The notes: generated by a model from the sequence alone, not told the origin. A DNA stretch of 64,000 bases from Pseudomonas sp. ERMR1:02 (GCF_002277815.1 NZ_NKJI01000018.1:47495-111494); one strand, 5' to 3'; shown: positions 43,882 to 53,715, counted from the first letter of the stretch. Translations and numbers: made by a program.

Positions 43882-45504
43882 TCAGTTCTTGTCGAGATCC
43901 ACGTTCTTGGTCTCACGCAAGCACAGCATCCCCACCACCAGGCTCACCCCGGTGATCAGCACTGGATACCACAGCCCGTAGAAGATGTCCCCGGTGTACA
44001 CCACCAACGCAAACGACACGGTCGGCAGGAAGCCACCGAACCAGCCATTGCCGATGTGGTAAGGCAGGGACATCGAGGTGTAGCGGATGCGAGTCGGGAA
44101 CAGTTCGACCATGAGCGCCGCCAGCGGGCCGTAGCACATGGCGGAGATGATGATCAGCGCGACAATCAGCGCCACGATCATCGGTTTGTTGATCTGCTGC
44201 ATGTCGGCCTTTTGCGGGTAGCCGGCAAGGGTCACCGCGCCGCGCAGGGCGGCTTCGTCGAACCCGTCGATTTTCACGTCGCCGACGCTCACTTGCACGC
44301 CGCTGCCGGCCGGTGCGGCTGCGCTGCTGTACGGCAGGCCCTGTTTGACCAGGAAGGTCTTGACCTTGTCGCACGGGCTATCAAATTTCGCCTTGCCCAC
44401 CGGGTCGAACTGGAAGGTGCAGGTGGCCGGGTCGGCCAGCACGGTGATTGGTGCCTGGCGGCTGGCTTGGTCGATGGCCGGGTTGGCGTAGTGGGCCAGG
44501 GTCTTGAAGATCGGGAAGTACAGCGCTGTGGCGAGCAACAGGCCGAGCATCAGCACCGGTTTACGCCCGACCTTGTCCGACAGCCAGCCGAAGAAAATGA
44601 AGAACGGCGCGCCGATGGTGACGCTGACGATCAGCAGGCCGTTGGCCACGGCGGGGTCCATTTTCAGGAACTGGGTGAGGAAGAACAGCACGTAGAACTG
44701 CGCTGCGTAGAAGGTCACGGCTTGCCCGGCGTTGATACTGAACAGCGCGATCAAAACAACCTTTAGGTTTTCCCATTTGCCGAAGGAATCGCGGATCGGC
44801 GACTTGCAGAGCTTGCCTTCTTCTTTCATTTTCACGAAGGCAGGAGATTCGTGCAGGCTCAGGCGAATCCAGGTCGAGATCCCCAGCAGAATGATTGAAA
44901 ACAGGAACGGAATGCGCCAGCCCCAGACTTCGAACTGATCGCCGGTGAAGTAGCGGCAACCGAGTACCACCAGTAACGAGAGCAGCAGGCCGAGGGTGGC
45001 GGTGGACTGAATCCAGCTGGTATGGAAACCGCGTTTGCCGATGGGCGCGTGTTCCGCGACATAAGTCGCGGCGCCGCCGTACTCGCCGCCAAGGGCCAGG
45101 CCCTGGAGCATGCGCAGCACCACGAGGATGATCGGCGCGGCGATGCCGATGCTGGCGTAGGTCGGTAGCAACCCGACGCAGAAGGTCGCCAGGCCCATGA
45201 GGATGATGGTGGCGAGGAAGGTGTATTTTCGCCCGATCATGTCCCCCAGCCGACCGAAGACCAAAGCGCCGAACGGCCTGACGACGAAGCCGGCGGCGAA
45301 GGCCATCAACGCGAAGATGAACGCCGTGGTGTCGTTGACCCCGGCGAAAAACTGCTTGCTGATCACCGCCGCGAGGGCGCCGTAGAGGAAAAAGTCATAC
45401 CACTCGAAGACCGTACCGAGCGACGAGGCGAAGATGACTTTCTGGGTTTCCTGGCTGGTGCCCGCGCTGCGCACGGCTTCCAGCTGCTGAACATGTTCTG
45501 ACAT
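43882..45504 (-). CDS. MHS-family MFS transporter with enlarged periplasmic loop
   Basis: A 540-residue proton-coupled major facilitator of the metabolite:H+ symporter group. It has about twelve TM helices; GTVFEWYDFFLYGALAA in TM1 and FGRLGDMIGRKYTF in loop 2-3 are MHS signatures, and a second signature is WLSDKVGRKPVL. An unusual ~85-residue hydrophilic segment with two Cys (ATCTFQFDP, DSPCDKVKTF) is inserted between TM7-8 and the next helix, near residues 350-440. It sits beside, and in the same direction as, the GMC oxidoreductase gene (upstream). The substrate is not identifiable. Confidence 0.88.
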   Translation of the reverse strand: MSEHVQQLEAVRSAGTSQETQKVIFASSLGTVFEWYDFFLYGALAAVISKQFFAGVNDTTAFIFALMAFAAGFVVRPFGALVFGRLGDMIGRKYTFLATIILMGLATFCVGLLPTYASIGIAAPIILVVLRMLQGLALGGEYGGAATYVAEHAPIGKRGFHTSWIQSTATLGLLLSLLVVLGCRYFTGDQFEVWGWRIPFLFSIILLGISTWIRLSLHESPAFVKMKEEGKLCKSPIRDSFGKWENLKVVLIALFSINAGQAVTFYAAQFYVLFFLTQFLKMDPAVANGLLIVSVTIGAPFFIFFGWLSDKVGRKPVLMLGLLLATALYFPIFKTLAHYANPAIDQASRQAPITVLADPATCTFQFDPVGKAKFDSPCDKVKTFLVKQGLPYSSAAAPAGSGVQVSVGDVKIDGFDEAALRGAVTLAGYPQKADMQQINKPMIVALIVALIIISAMCYGPLAALMVELFPTRIRYTSMSLPYHIGNGWFGGFLPTVSFALVVYTGDIFYGLWYPVLITGVSLVVGMLCLRETKNVDLDKN

Positions 45505-45611
45505 ATCGGTATCCCTCACAGTGATTGTTTTTGTTGTTCCACTGTCGGCGCCGGCTTTGTGGGCTGGTGCCGCGTTTATCCATAAATCGGGTGCAACCGC
45601 TTTCTGCTTCC

Positions 45612-45727
45612 TGTAGGAGCGAGCCTGCTCGCGATGGACTTCAGGACGCCGCGGGGTGTCTGGTTTCCCGCGCTATCGTTCACGTCCATCGCGACGGTGC
45701 GACGATTCGACAGGCTCGCTCCTACAG
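45612..45727. repeat. REPIN with small internal insertion
   Basis: The first half is TGTAGGAGCGAGCCTGCTCGCGA. The second half is split: CATCGCGA, then about 14-16 extra bases (CGGTGCGACGATTCGA), then CAGGCTCGCTCCTACA. The insertion lies at the centre of the palindrome. Confidence 0.85.
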
Positions 45728-45740
45728 GGGGCGTGTATGT

Positions 45741-47387
45741 TCAGGGATGTGTGACCAGTTCCATTGTCGGGGTGATGCTCCTGGTGGCTGCATTCAGCAT
45801 AAGATGTGCGGCTTTCTCCGCGATCATCAGCGTAGGCGAACAGGTGTTGCCCGAGGTGATGTGCGGCATGATTGAGGCGTCGGCGATGCGCAGACCGGGG
45901 ATGCCATGGACGCGCAGTTCTGCATCGACCACCGCATCAGCATCGTTGCCCATGCGACAAGTACCGACCGGATGGAAAATGGTGGTGCCGATGCGTGCCG
46001 CGGCTTCGTGCAGTTGTTCTTCACTTTGCAGGCTGTCGCCGGGCAGGTATTCGACGGGTTTGAACGCTTGCAGGGCCGGCGCGGCAACGATACGCCGGGT
46101 CAGGCGAATGGCATCGGCGGCGACCCGCAGGTCCTCGGGATGACTCAGGTAATTGGGCTGGATCAGTGGCGCTTCTTGCGGGTCGGCGGAGCGGATTTCC
46201 ACCTTGCCCCGACTTCGCGGGCGCAAGTCGCAGACCGATGCGGTGAAGGCCGGGAAGGCATGCAGCGGTTCGCCGAAGCGTTCCAGCGACAGTGGTTGTA
46301 CGTGGTATTCAAGATTGGCCGAGGTCTGCTCCGGTCCCGATCGGGCGAAGGCCCCGAGCTGGCTCGGCGCCATGGACAGTGGGCCGCTGCGGTCATAGAG
46401 ATAACGCAGGCCCATGCCCATCTTGCCCCACAGGCTGCCGGCGATCTGATTCAGGGTGCGGGCATTTTCCAGTTTGTAGATCAGCCGCAGTTGCAGGTGA
46501 TCCTGCAGGTTGCCACCCACGCCGGACAGTTCATGGACCACGCCGATGCCCAAGCGTTGCAGCAGCGGGCGAGGGCCTATCCCTGAGCGTTGCAGGATGC
46601 TCGGCGAGCCAACAGAACCGGCGCACAGTACAATTTCCTTACGTGCCTTGAAGGTTTTCGCCTGACCTTGCCAGCGGGCGCTCACCACCGACGCGCGACC
46701 ATTTTCCAGCAGCACGCGGTCGACTTCGACGCCAGTCAGTACCGTCAGATTGGCGCGATCACGGATCGGTTTGAGAAACCCCTTGGCCGCGTTCCAGCGG
46801 ATGCCGGCCTTTTGGTTGACCTGGAAGTAGCCACAACCTTCGTTGTCGCCCTGATTGAAGTCATCGATGCTGGCAATGCCGCTTTGCTCGGCGGCGCTGC
46901 GGAACGCATCAAGAATCGGCCATGACAGACGCTGGCGTTCGACCCGCCACTGGCCGTCGGCACCATGAAATTCGGACTCCCCGGCAAAGTGATTTTCGCT
47001 TTTCTTGAACAGCGGCAACACTTCCTTCCAGCTCCAGCCGGGGTTGCCGTCGGCGGCCCAACTGTCGTAATCGCCGGCCTGGCCGCGCATGTAGATCATG
47101 CCGTTGATCGAAGAGCAACCACCAAGCACTTTACCGCGCGGGTAACTCAAGGTACGACCTTGCAGGCCGGGTTGTGCTTCGGTCTTGAAGCACCAGTCGG
47201 TGCGCGGGTTGCCGATGCAGAACAGGTAACCCACGGGAATGTGAATCCACGCATAGTTATCGCGGCCGCCGGCTTCGAGCAGCAGCACCCGGTGTTGCGG
47301 GTTGGCCGACAGCCGATTGGCCAGCAAACAACCGGCCGGACCGGCCCCGACCACGATGTAGTCGAATTCATCAAGGGAAGTTTGCAT
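45741..47387 (-). CDS. GMC-family FAD oxidoreductase
   Basis: A 548-residue flavoprotein of the choline dehydrogenase/glucose oxidase family. The dinucleotide-binding motif VVGAGPAGCLLANRL is at residues ~10-24. PRGKVLGGCSSINGMIYMRG is the GMC signature 1 region. The C-terminal catalytic His is in TIFHPVGTCRMGND, with a second conserved residue in HITSGNT. It oxidises primary alcohols with FAD. I start at ATG 47387 rather than 12 codons earlier. It is divergent from a LysR-type gene and upstream of the MHS transporter. The pair probably imports and oxidises one compound. Confidence 0.9.
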   Translation of the reverse strand: MQTSLDEFDYIVVGAGPAGCLLANRLSANPQHRVLLLEAGGRDNYAWIHIPVGYLFCIGNPRTDWCFKTEAQPGLQGRTLSYPRGKVLGGCSSINGMIYMRGQAGDYDSWAADGNPGWSWKEVLPLFKKSENHFAGESEFHGADGQWRVERQRLSWPILDAFRSAAEQSGIASIDDFNQGDNEGCGYFQVNQKAGIRWNAAKGFLKPIRDRANLTVLTGVEVDRVLLENGRASVVSARWQGQAKTFKARKEIVLCAGSVGSPSILQRSGIGPRPLLQRLGIGVVHELSGVGGNLQDHLQLRLIYKLENARTLNQIAGSLWGKMGMGLRYLYDRSGPLSMAPSQLGAFARSGPEQTSANLEYHVQPLSLERFGEPLHAFPAFTASVCDLRPRSRGKVEIRSADPQEAPLIQPNYLSHPEDLRVAADAIRLTRRIVAAPALQAFKPVEYLPGDSLQSEEQLHEAAARIGTTIFHPVGTCRMGNDADAVVDAELRVHGIPGLRIADASIMPHITSGNTCSPTLMIAEKAAHLMLNAATRSITPTMELVTHP

Positions 47388-47520
47388 CCCTGACCTCGTG
47401 TTGTTGTTCTTGTTGTATCCCATCCTAGTTGTTAGCTTTCGTTTAAAGAATGTTAGTTTTTGCCCACCTGCTGTGCGTTTTTAAACAGCGCCTTCAATCG
47501 CCAAGCTTCAAGGACGACTC

Positions 47521-48423
47521 ATGTTCGACTGGAATGACCTGCGGTTTTTTCTGGAGTTACAGCGTAGCGGACGTTTGCTGACCGCCGCCCGCCGTTTGAA
47601 CACCACCCACGCCACGGTCGCACGGCATATCGAAGCCATCGAAAAAAGCCTTGGCAACGCGCTGTTCGTGCAGCATGCCCAGGGTTATGAGCTGACGCCG
47701 GCGGGCGAAGCGTTGCTCAAACACGCCGAAGCCATGGAGAACGTCGCGCTGCTGGCCCAGGAGGAAATCACCCAATCCACGGCGCCGCTGGGAAAGATCC
47801 GCGTCGGGGTCACGGAAGGGCTGGGCATCATGTTCCTCGCCAGTCGCATGAACGGGCTGTTCGAACGCTATCCGGGCCTGGAGGTGGAGCTGGTGGCAGT
47901 GCCACGCTTCGTCAGCATCCTCAACCGCGAAGCGGAAATCAGCATCCATCTCGAACGCCCGTCTGCCGACATGCTGGTGACGCGCAAACTCACCGACTAT
48001 CGTCTGGCGCTGTACGCCAGTCAGGATTACCTCGACCGTTCACCGCCACTGAACAGCCGCGAAGACTTGGGGCGGCATGCCTGGATCGGTTACGTCGACG
48101 ACTTGCTGTTCAGCCAGGAGCTGATGTTCCTCAACAGCTTCTGCCGCAATCCGCAGGTGGTCTTCCACAGCACCAGCGTCATCGCCCAGCAACAGGCCGC
48201 CCGCGCGGGCCTGGGCATCGCCGTGCTGCCGTGCTACATGGCCAGCGCCGATCCCGCATTGGTGCCGTTGTTTGCGGACGAAAGCATCCTGCGCAGCTAC
48301 TGGATCAGCACCCGCCGCGAACTGCACAAATCGGTGCGTCTGCGGGTGATGTGGGACTACATAGTGGAGTTGTGTGAGCGTGAACAGGAACTTCTGCTTG
48401 GCCCCAATCCCGATTTTTTGTAG
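47521..48423 (+). CDS. LysR-family transcriptional regulator
   Basis: A 300-residue LysR-type regulator. The N-terminal helix-turn-helix MFDWNDLRFFLELQRSGRLL, with HATVARHIEAIEKSLGNALF, is the subgroup that often controls membrane dehydrogenase genes. The effector-binding domain starts at ~92. It is divergent from the GMC gene by ~130 bases, so control of GMC and the MHS transporter is the likely role. Confidence 0.9.
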   Translation: MFDWNDLRFFLELQRSGRLLTAARRLNTTHATVARHIEAIEKSLGNALFVQHAQGYELTPAGEALLKHAEAMENVALLAQEEITQSTAPLGKIRVGVTEGLGIMFLASRMNGLFERYPGLEVELVAVPRFVSILNREAEISIHLERPSADMLVTRKLTDYRLALYASQDYLDRSPPLNSREDLGRHAWIGYVDDLLFSQELMFLNSFCRNPQVVFHSTSVIAQQQAARAGLGIAVLPCYMASADPALVPLFADESILRSYWISTRRELHKSVRLRVMWDYIVELCEREQELLLGPNPDFL

Positions 48424-48546
48424 GAGCGAAGCTTGCTCGCGAAGAACGATAACGCGGTGTATCAGGCATGACGCCTTCGCGGGCAAGCCTCGCTCCTACA
48501 GTTTTTACACTGATCCCTGTAGGAGCGAGGCTTGCCCGCGAAGAGG
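48420..48546. repeat. Triple REP cluster
   Basis: REP halves TGTAGGAGCGAAGCTTGCTCGCGAAG, then the inverse CGCGGGCAAGCCTCGCTCCTACA, then TGTAGGAGCGAGGCTTGCCCGCGA. The last two form a tandem pair of the GGGCAAG type after the LysR gene. Confidence 0.9.
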
Positions 48547-48560
48547 CCGGTACATTTACC

Positions 48561-50369
48561 TCAATTCTTTTTCGCTTGCTCTTCCAACTGATCCGACTCA
48601 AACAACCGCGCCAATTCCGCCCGGGCTTCCTGCGCCGTCTGCATCACTTTCGCCGCATCGTCGTAGACCGCGTGCTGGGCTTCGAGCACTTGTTCGTCGT
48701 GGTGCTTGAAACGCTTGATCCGCGCATCCGCCTGGGCCTGGGTCAAACCCAGACCGATCAGCGTCTGCCGGCTCATTTCCAGGCTCGAATAATAGGTTTC
48801 GCGCACGGCCTGCGCGCCCAAGTCCATCAACCGATGCACATGCTGGCGGTTACGGGCACGGGCGATGATCTTTATGTGCGGGTAGAGCTTGTGCACCAGC
48901 TCGGCGGTCTTGATGTTGGTGTCCGGGTCATCGGTGGCGATCACGAAAAACTCGGCTTGCTCGACCTTGGCCGCGCTGAGGATTTCCGGGCGCATCGGGT
49001 CGCCGTAGAACACCGGTACACCGCCGAAGCTACGCGACAGTTCGATGGTTTCCACCGAAGTGTCGAGGGCGACGAACTTGATGTTTTGTGCCCGCAGGAT
49101 ACGCGCCACAATCTGGCCCATGCGGCCCATGCCGGCGATCACCACGCGAGGTGCATCGGTGTCGATTTCGCGAAATTTTTCCGGCACCACCACCGGTTGC
49201 ACCGTGGGGCTGACCAGACGCGCGCATACCAGCAGCAACAAGGGTGTGACGGCCATGGACAAGGTAATGGTCAGCACCAGCAAGTCGTACAGGCGCGGCT
49301 CGAACAGGCCCTGATCGCGGCCGATCTTGAACACCACAAAAGCAAACTCACCACCAGCCGCGAGGACGATGCCGAGGCGAATCGCGCTGACCTTGCTCAA
49401 CCCCCCAGCCAGTCGCCCCACAATAAACAGCAACGGCAGCTTGATGGCGATCAGCACCAGGGTCAGTCCCAACACCGTAACCGGCGCGCTCAGCAGCAGA
49501 CTCAGGTTCGCGCCCATGCCGACACTGATGAAAAACAGTCCCAGCAACAGGCCCTTGAACGGTTCGATCTGTGCTTCCAGTTCATGACGGTACTCGGAAT
49601 CCGCCAGCAGCAGGCCGGCGAGGAATGCGCCGAGGGCCATGGACACGCCGACCAGATCCATCAGCCACGCGGTGCCGATGACCACCAGCAGCGCGGTGGC
49701 GGTGGACACCTCCGGCAAACCGGTTTTCGCCACCACGCGGAACACCGGACGCAACAGATAACGCCCGCCGATCACCACCACGGCGATGCTACCCAGTACC
49801 CGCAAACCGTGGTTCACATCTTCTGCCGTGCTGGTGTTGTGGTCGACGCCGGCCAACAGCGGCACCATCGCAATCAACGGGATCGCGGCGATGTCCTGGA
49901 ACAGCAGAATCGCAAAGGCCAGACGCCCGTGAGGGCTGGTCAACTCCTTGCGCTCGGCCAGGCTTTGCAGACCAAAAGCGGTAGACGACAGGGCTAGCCC
50001 CAGGCCCAGCACGATCGAGCTGTTGAGCGTTTGTCCAAACACAAACAGTGCCACCACGCCAATCACCGAGCCGGTGAGCAGCACCTGCGCCAGGCCAACG
50101 CCGAACACCGATTTGCGCATCACCCACAAGCGTCGTGGCGACAGTTCCAGGCCGATGATAAACAGCAGCAACACCACGCCGAGTTCCGAGATGTGGCTGA
50201 CGCTGCTCGGGTTGCCGATCAGGCCCAGCACCGAGGGGCCGATGATCACCCCGGCAAACAGATAACCCAGCACCGCCCCCAACTGCAGACGCTTGGCCAG
50301 GGGAACGGTGAGGACTGCCGCGAGCAGAAACACGACAGCGGCTTGCAACAGATTGCCTTCATGGGGCAT
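48561..50369 (-). CDS. KefB/KefC-type monovalent cation:proton antiporter
   Basis: A 602-residue antiporter. The N-terminal half (~1-375) has about twelve TM helices of the Na+/H+ exchanger type, with LGYLFAGVIIGPSVLGLIGN and LFQDIAAIPLIAMVPLLAG. The cytoplasmic RCK/TrkA-N domain (~400-520) contains VVIAGMGRMGQIVARILRAQ. It mediates K+ efflux coupled to H+ entry and protects against electrophiles. The likely start is ATG 50369 (PHEGNLLQAAVV), since the frame before it lacks hydrophobic pattern. It is a single gene, divergent from a LysR gene. Confidence 0.9.
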   Translation of the reverse strand: MPHEGNLLQAAVVFLLAAVLTVPLAKRLQLGAVLGYLFAGVIIGPSVLGLIGNPSSVSHISELGVVLLLFIIGLELSPRRLWVMRKSVFGVGLAQVLLTGSVIGVVALFVFGQTLNSSIVLGLGLALSSTAFGLQSLAERKELTSPHGRLAFAILLFQDIAAIPLIAMVPLLAGVDHNTSTAEDVNHGLRVLGSIAVVVIGGRYLLRPVFRVVAKTGLPEVSTATALLVVIGTAWLMDLVGVSMALGAFLAGLLLADSEYRHELEAQIEPFKGLLLGLFFISVGMGANLSLLLSAPVTVLGLTLVLIAIKLPLLFIVGRLAGGLSKVSAIRLGIVLAAGGEFAFVVFKIGRDQGLFEPRLYDLLVLTITLSMAVTPLLLLVCARLVSPTVQPVVVPEKFREIDTDAPRVVIAGMGRMGQIVARILRAQNIKFVALDTSVETIELSRSFGGVPVFYGDPMRPEILSAAKVEQAEFFVIATDDPDTNIKTAELVHKLYPHIKIIARARNRQHVHRLMDLGAQAVRETYYSSLEMSRQTLIGLGLTQAQADARIKRFKHHDEQVLEAQHAVYDDAAKVMQTAQEARAELARLFESDQLEEQAKKN

Positions 50370-50526
50370 GAGAAAACTCCATTTACTCGGTACGGCGGGG
50401 GGGACAAGGATAAAGGCTGTGCCCGACGACGTCAGCAAAGCGTCCGGGTTAAGTTGTTACATTTAGCATTAATTGGTTACATTTATAGAATAAGCGGATC
50501 AATCTGATCCGAACCGAGTGCGCACC

Positions 50527-51441
50527 ATGGCCATCAATTTCGACCTCAATGACTTGCAAGCCTTTCGCGCGGTGGTCGAGCAGGGCAGCTTTCGCAAGGC
50601 CGCCGATGCCGTGCGCATCTCCCAGCCAGCCCTGAGCCGACGGATCGAAAAACTTGAGGACGCCCTCGGCGTGAGGTTGTTCGATCGCACGACACGCAAG
50701 GTCAGCCTGACCCAGGCCGGACGCGGTTTCATTCCCAACGTCGAGCGTCTGCTGGATGATCTGGACGTGGCATTGCTGGGCATCAGTGAGGTTGCCTCGA
50801 CCCGCCTCGGCCACGTCACCGTTGCCTGCGTGCCGTCGGCGGCCTACTACTTCATGCCGCGGGTCATCGCTCACTATCACCGGCAATTTCCCCGGATCAA
50901 GGTCAAGGTGCTGGACTCCAGCGCCCATGAAGTGCTGAGTGCGGTGGTCAACGGCGAGGCGGATTTCGGCCTGAGTTTTATGGGCACCCTTGAGGCCGAG
51001 GTGGATTTCGAACCGCTGGTGCAAGAGAGTTATGTAGTGGCCTGCCGGCGCGATCATCCATTGGCCGGACGCTCCAGCGTGACCTGGGACGAGTTTTATC
51101 AGCAGGACTACATCTCGCTGGGCAAGACGTCGGGCAACCGTTTTTTGCTGGATCAGGCGCTGGCCCGGGTGGTGCCGCAGCGGCAGAGCATCTGCGAAAC
51201 CTTGCACGTGACGACCATGATCGGGCTGGTCGAGGCGGGATTGGGTGTGGCAGCGGTGCCGTTGATGGCGATGCCGGCGGCGGATCACCCGATTTTGACT
51301 CGGGTGCCGCTCACCGAGCCGCAGGTGATGCGCAGTGTCGGGCTGATCAAGCGCCGGGGTCGCACGCTGACCCCGGCAGCACTGGAACTGGAGCGCCTGG
51401 TGGTGGAAATGAAAGTCGTACCGCCGACCCTCAGCGACTGA
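50527..51441 (+). CDS. LysR-family regulator (TcuR-like)
   Basis: A 304-residue LysR-type regulator. The N-terminal helix-turn-helix is in INFDLNDLQAFRAVVEQGSF and KAADAVRISQPALSRRIEKL. The effector domain starts ~95. It faces the convergent binding-protein and transporter genes with an overlap of 11 bases at the 3' ends. TcuR-type regulators of tricarballylate/citrate transporters have this neighbourhood; control of that module is inferred. I prefer ATG 50527 to an ATG three codons earlier. Confidence 0.82.
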   Translation: MAINFDLNDLQAFRAVVEQGSFRKAADAVRISQPALSRRIEKLEDALGVRLFDRTTRKVSLTQAGRGFIPNVERLLDDLDVALLGISEVASTRLGHVTVACVPSAAYYFMPRVIAHYHRQFPRIKVKVLDSSAHEVLSAVVNGEADFGLSFMGTLEAEVDFEPLVQESYVVACRRDHPLAGRSSVTWDEFYQQDYISLGKTSGNRFLLDQALARVVPQRQSICETLHVTTMIGLVEAGLGVAAVPLMAMPAADHPILTRVPLTEPQVMRSVGLIKRRGRTLTPAALELERLVVEMKVVPPTLSD

Positions 51442-52201
51442 CCGAGTCCAGCCCCGTCGCTTTCACATCCGCCTGAGCTTGGGTCGACGCCATATATTCC
51501 AGCAGCGCTTTGGCCTCGGCCGGGTGTTGCGCGCCGACCGGAATGCCCGCGGCGAAACGGGTGACCGATTGCACCGATTCCGGAATCTTCGCCACGAAAG
51601 TCACCCCCGGCACCGGCAGCAATTCGCTGACCTGCTGGAAGCCCAGTTGATAGTCGCCGGTGGCAACCACCGAGCCCACGGGGATTTTCGGCACCATTGT
51701 TGACTTGGCTTTCAGCTGGTTCTCGATGCCCAGGCGTTTGAACAACTGCTGTTCGATATACACGCCGCTGGCACTGTCGGAATAGGCGACTGACTTGGCG
51801 TCGAGCAGGGTCTTTTTCAGGCTGTCGACGGAACTGATGTCCGGCTTCGGTGCACCTTCGCGCACCACCAGGCCAATCCGCGAGTCCGCCAGTTCGACCC
51901 GTGATGCCGGATCGACTTTGCCTTGCTTGATCAGATCGTCCAGTGCGTAGCCGACCATGATCACCACGTCGGCTTGTTCTCCTCGGGCGAGGCGATTGGG
52001 GATCGCTTCCGGGGCTTTGCCCATCGACGGGCCGAGCGCGGTGTCGAGGGTGTTGCCGGTGGAGGCGGCGAACTTCGGACCGAGGATCTTGTAGGCGGCA
52101 GTAAAGCCGCCGGAGGTCATCACGCGAATCTCTTGCGCCTGGGCGACAGCGCTCAGGCTGATGAGCAGCGCCAGGGCCGCGACATTGAAAAGCTTTTTCA
52201 T
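51431..52201 (-). CDS. ModA-like extracellular substrate-binding protein
   Basis: A 256-residue periplasmic protein. A signal peptide (MKKLFNVAALALLISLSAVA, cleavage near AQAQE) is followed by a type II binding-protein fold: RVMTSGGFTAAYKILGPKFA, ADVVIMVGYALDDLIKQGKV and AYSDSASGVYIEQQLFKRLG. This is the molybdate-binding-protein-like subgroup. No ABC permease or ATPase gene is near it. Instead it lies 25 bases downstream of an MHS transporter gene, so it may assist that uptake or act in sensing. Ligand unknown. Confidence 0.8.
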   Translation of the reverse strand: MKKLFNVAALALLISLSAVAQAQEIRVMTSGGFTAAYKILGPKFAASTGNTLDTALGPSMGKAPEAIPNRLARGEQADVVIMVGYALDDLIKQGKVDPASRVELADSRIGLVVREGAPKPDISSVDSLKKTLLDAKSVAYSDSASGVYIEQQLFKRLGIENQLKAKSTMVPKIPVGSVVATGDYQLGFQQVSELLPVPGVTFVAKIPESVQSVTRFAAGIPVGAQHPAEAKALLEYMASTQAQADVKATGLDSVSR

Positions 52202-52226
52202 GGACGTGTTCTCGAAAAGGGCAGGT

Positions 52227-53519
52227 TCACGACAGGGCTGGTTGCATGCGGCCACTGGCACGGCGATAGAGGAACAGCGTCGCGCACAAGGCGCAGAGTG
52301 CCGCGAAGCTCATCCAGTAGCCGGGCGCAGCCTTGTCGCCGCTGTACTGGATCAGCAAGGTCGACATCGCCGGGGTGAAACCGCCAAACACCGCGGTAGC
52401 CAGGCTATAAGCCAAGGAGAACCCCGCGACTCGCACTTCTACCGGCATGATTTCGGTCAGCGCCGGAATCATCGCGCCGTTGTACAAACCATAAATGAAC
52501 GACAGCCACAGCAGCACCAACAGCATGTTGAGGAAGCTCGGCGCCTGCACCAGATACGACAGCGCCGGATACGTCGAGGCAAGCGCCAGCAAGGCCATGG
52601 TGATCAACACCGGACGCCGCCCGATACGGTCCGACAACGCGCCACCGATGGGCAGCCAGAAGAAGTTCGAAACGCCCACCAGCAAGGTCACCAACAATGC
52701 ATCAGACGTGCTCAGGTGCAGTACGGTTTTGCCGAAGGTCGGCGCGTATACAGTGATCAGGTAAAACGCGGTGGTGGTCAGCGCGACCATCAGCATGCTG
52801 GCGATCACGATCACCCAGTTCTGCGCCAGGGTGCGAAACACTTCGGCCATGCTTGGCCGGTGTTTGCGGGCGGCGAACTCTTCAGACTCTTCCAGGTTAC
52901 GGCGCAGGAAGAAGATGAATGGCACGATCATGCAGCCGACGAAAAACGGAATCCGCCAGCCCCAGTCGGCAATCACCGTGGGCGCCATCCATTGGTTCAG
53001 GCCATAACCCAACGCTGCTGCGACGACGATCGCCACTTGCTGGCTACCCGACTGCCAACTGGTGAAAAAGCCTTTGTTGCCCGGTGTCGCGATCTCCGAG
53101 AGATACACCGAAACACCGCCCAGTTCCGCACCAGCCGAGAAGCCTTGCAGCAAGCGGCCAAGGAGCACCAGCGCGGGGGCGAACAGACCGATGGTCTGGT
53201 AACCGGGCACCAGCACGATCAGGATTGTGCCGCTGGCCATGATCGACAACGTGACGATCAAGCCTTTGCGCCGGCCCACATCGTCGATGTACGCACCCAG
53301 CACCACTGCACCCAGCGGACGCATCAAAAAGCCCGCGCCGAACACGGCAAAAGTCATCATTAACGAGGCGAATTCGCTGCTGGCAGGGAAGAACACGGCA
53401 GCGATCTGCGTGGCGTAAAAACCGAAAAGGAAGAAGTCAAACTGCTCAAGAAAGTTGCCCGAGGTGACCCGGAAAATCGCACTGGCCCGAGAACGTCCGC
53501 TTGGGATTGAGGCTGTCAT
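52227..53519 (-). CDS. Tricarboxylate-type MHS transporter (CitA/TcuC-like)
   Basis: A 430-residue, twelve-helix MHS transporter. It resembles the citrate/tricarballylate:H+ symporters: VTSGNFLEQFDFFLFGFYAT in TM1, AGFLMRPLGAVVLGAYIDDV, GRLLQGFSAGAELGGVSVYL and GGALSDRIGRRPVLI. I start at ATG 53519 (TASIPSGRSRAS), the frame upstream being non-homologous. It is followed after 25 bases by the binding protein, so the two are co-transcribed. Citrate, tricarballylate or a related acid is the likely substrate. Confidence 0.85.
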   Translation of the reverse strand: MTASIPSGRSRASAIFRVTSGNFLEQFDFFLFGFYATQIAAVFFPASSEFASLMMTFAVFGAGFLMRPLGAVVLGAYIDDVGRRKGLIVTLSIMASGTILIVLVPGYQTIGLFAPALVLLGRLLQGFSAGAELGGVSVYLSEIATPGNKGFFTSWQSGSQQVAIVVAAALGYGLNQWMAPTVIADWGWRIPFFVGCMIVPFIFFLRRNLEESEEFAARKHRPSMAEVFRTLAQNWVIVIASMLMVALTTTAFYLITVYAPTFGKTVLHLSTSDALLVTLLVGVSNFFWLPIGGALSDRIGRRPVLITMALLALASTYPALSYLVQAPSFLNMLLVLLWLSFIYGLYNGAMIPALTEIMPVEVRVAGFSLAYSLATAVFGGFTPAMSTLLIQYSGDKAAPGYWMSFAALCALCATLFLYRRASGRMQPALS

Positions 53520-53684
53520 AGATAGGTACTCCACCGCTTTTATGACGTGCGTCGCCTGGACACGGCGCACGGTTCTTATTGGGGCGGATAGTGGAGCAGG
53601 GTGGGCGATATGTTAATTGCATAGTTGGTATGCATTGATGTGTCGAGCGGATCAATGCATTTGTGTTGGATCTGACGTCATCGC

Positions 53685-53715
53685 TTGTAGGAGCGAGGCT
53701 TGCCCGCGAAGAGGC
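53685..53715. repeat. Single REP
   Basis: TGTAGGAGCGAGGCTTGCCCGCGAAG between the convergent MHS and GGDEF genes; no partner seen. Confidence 0.85.
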
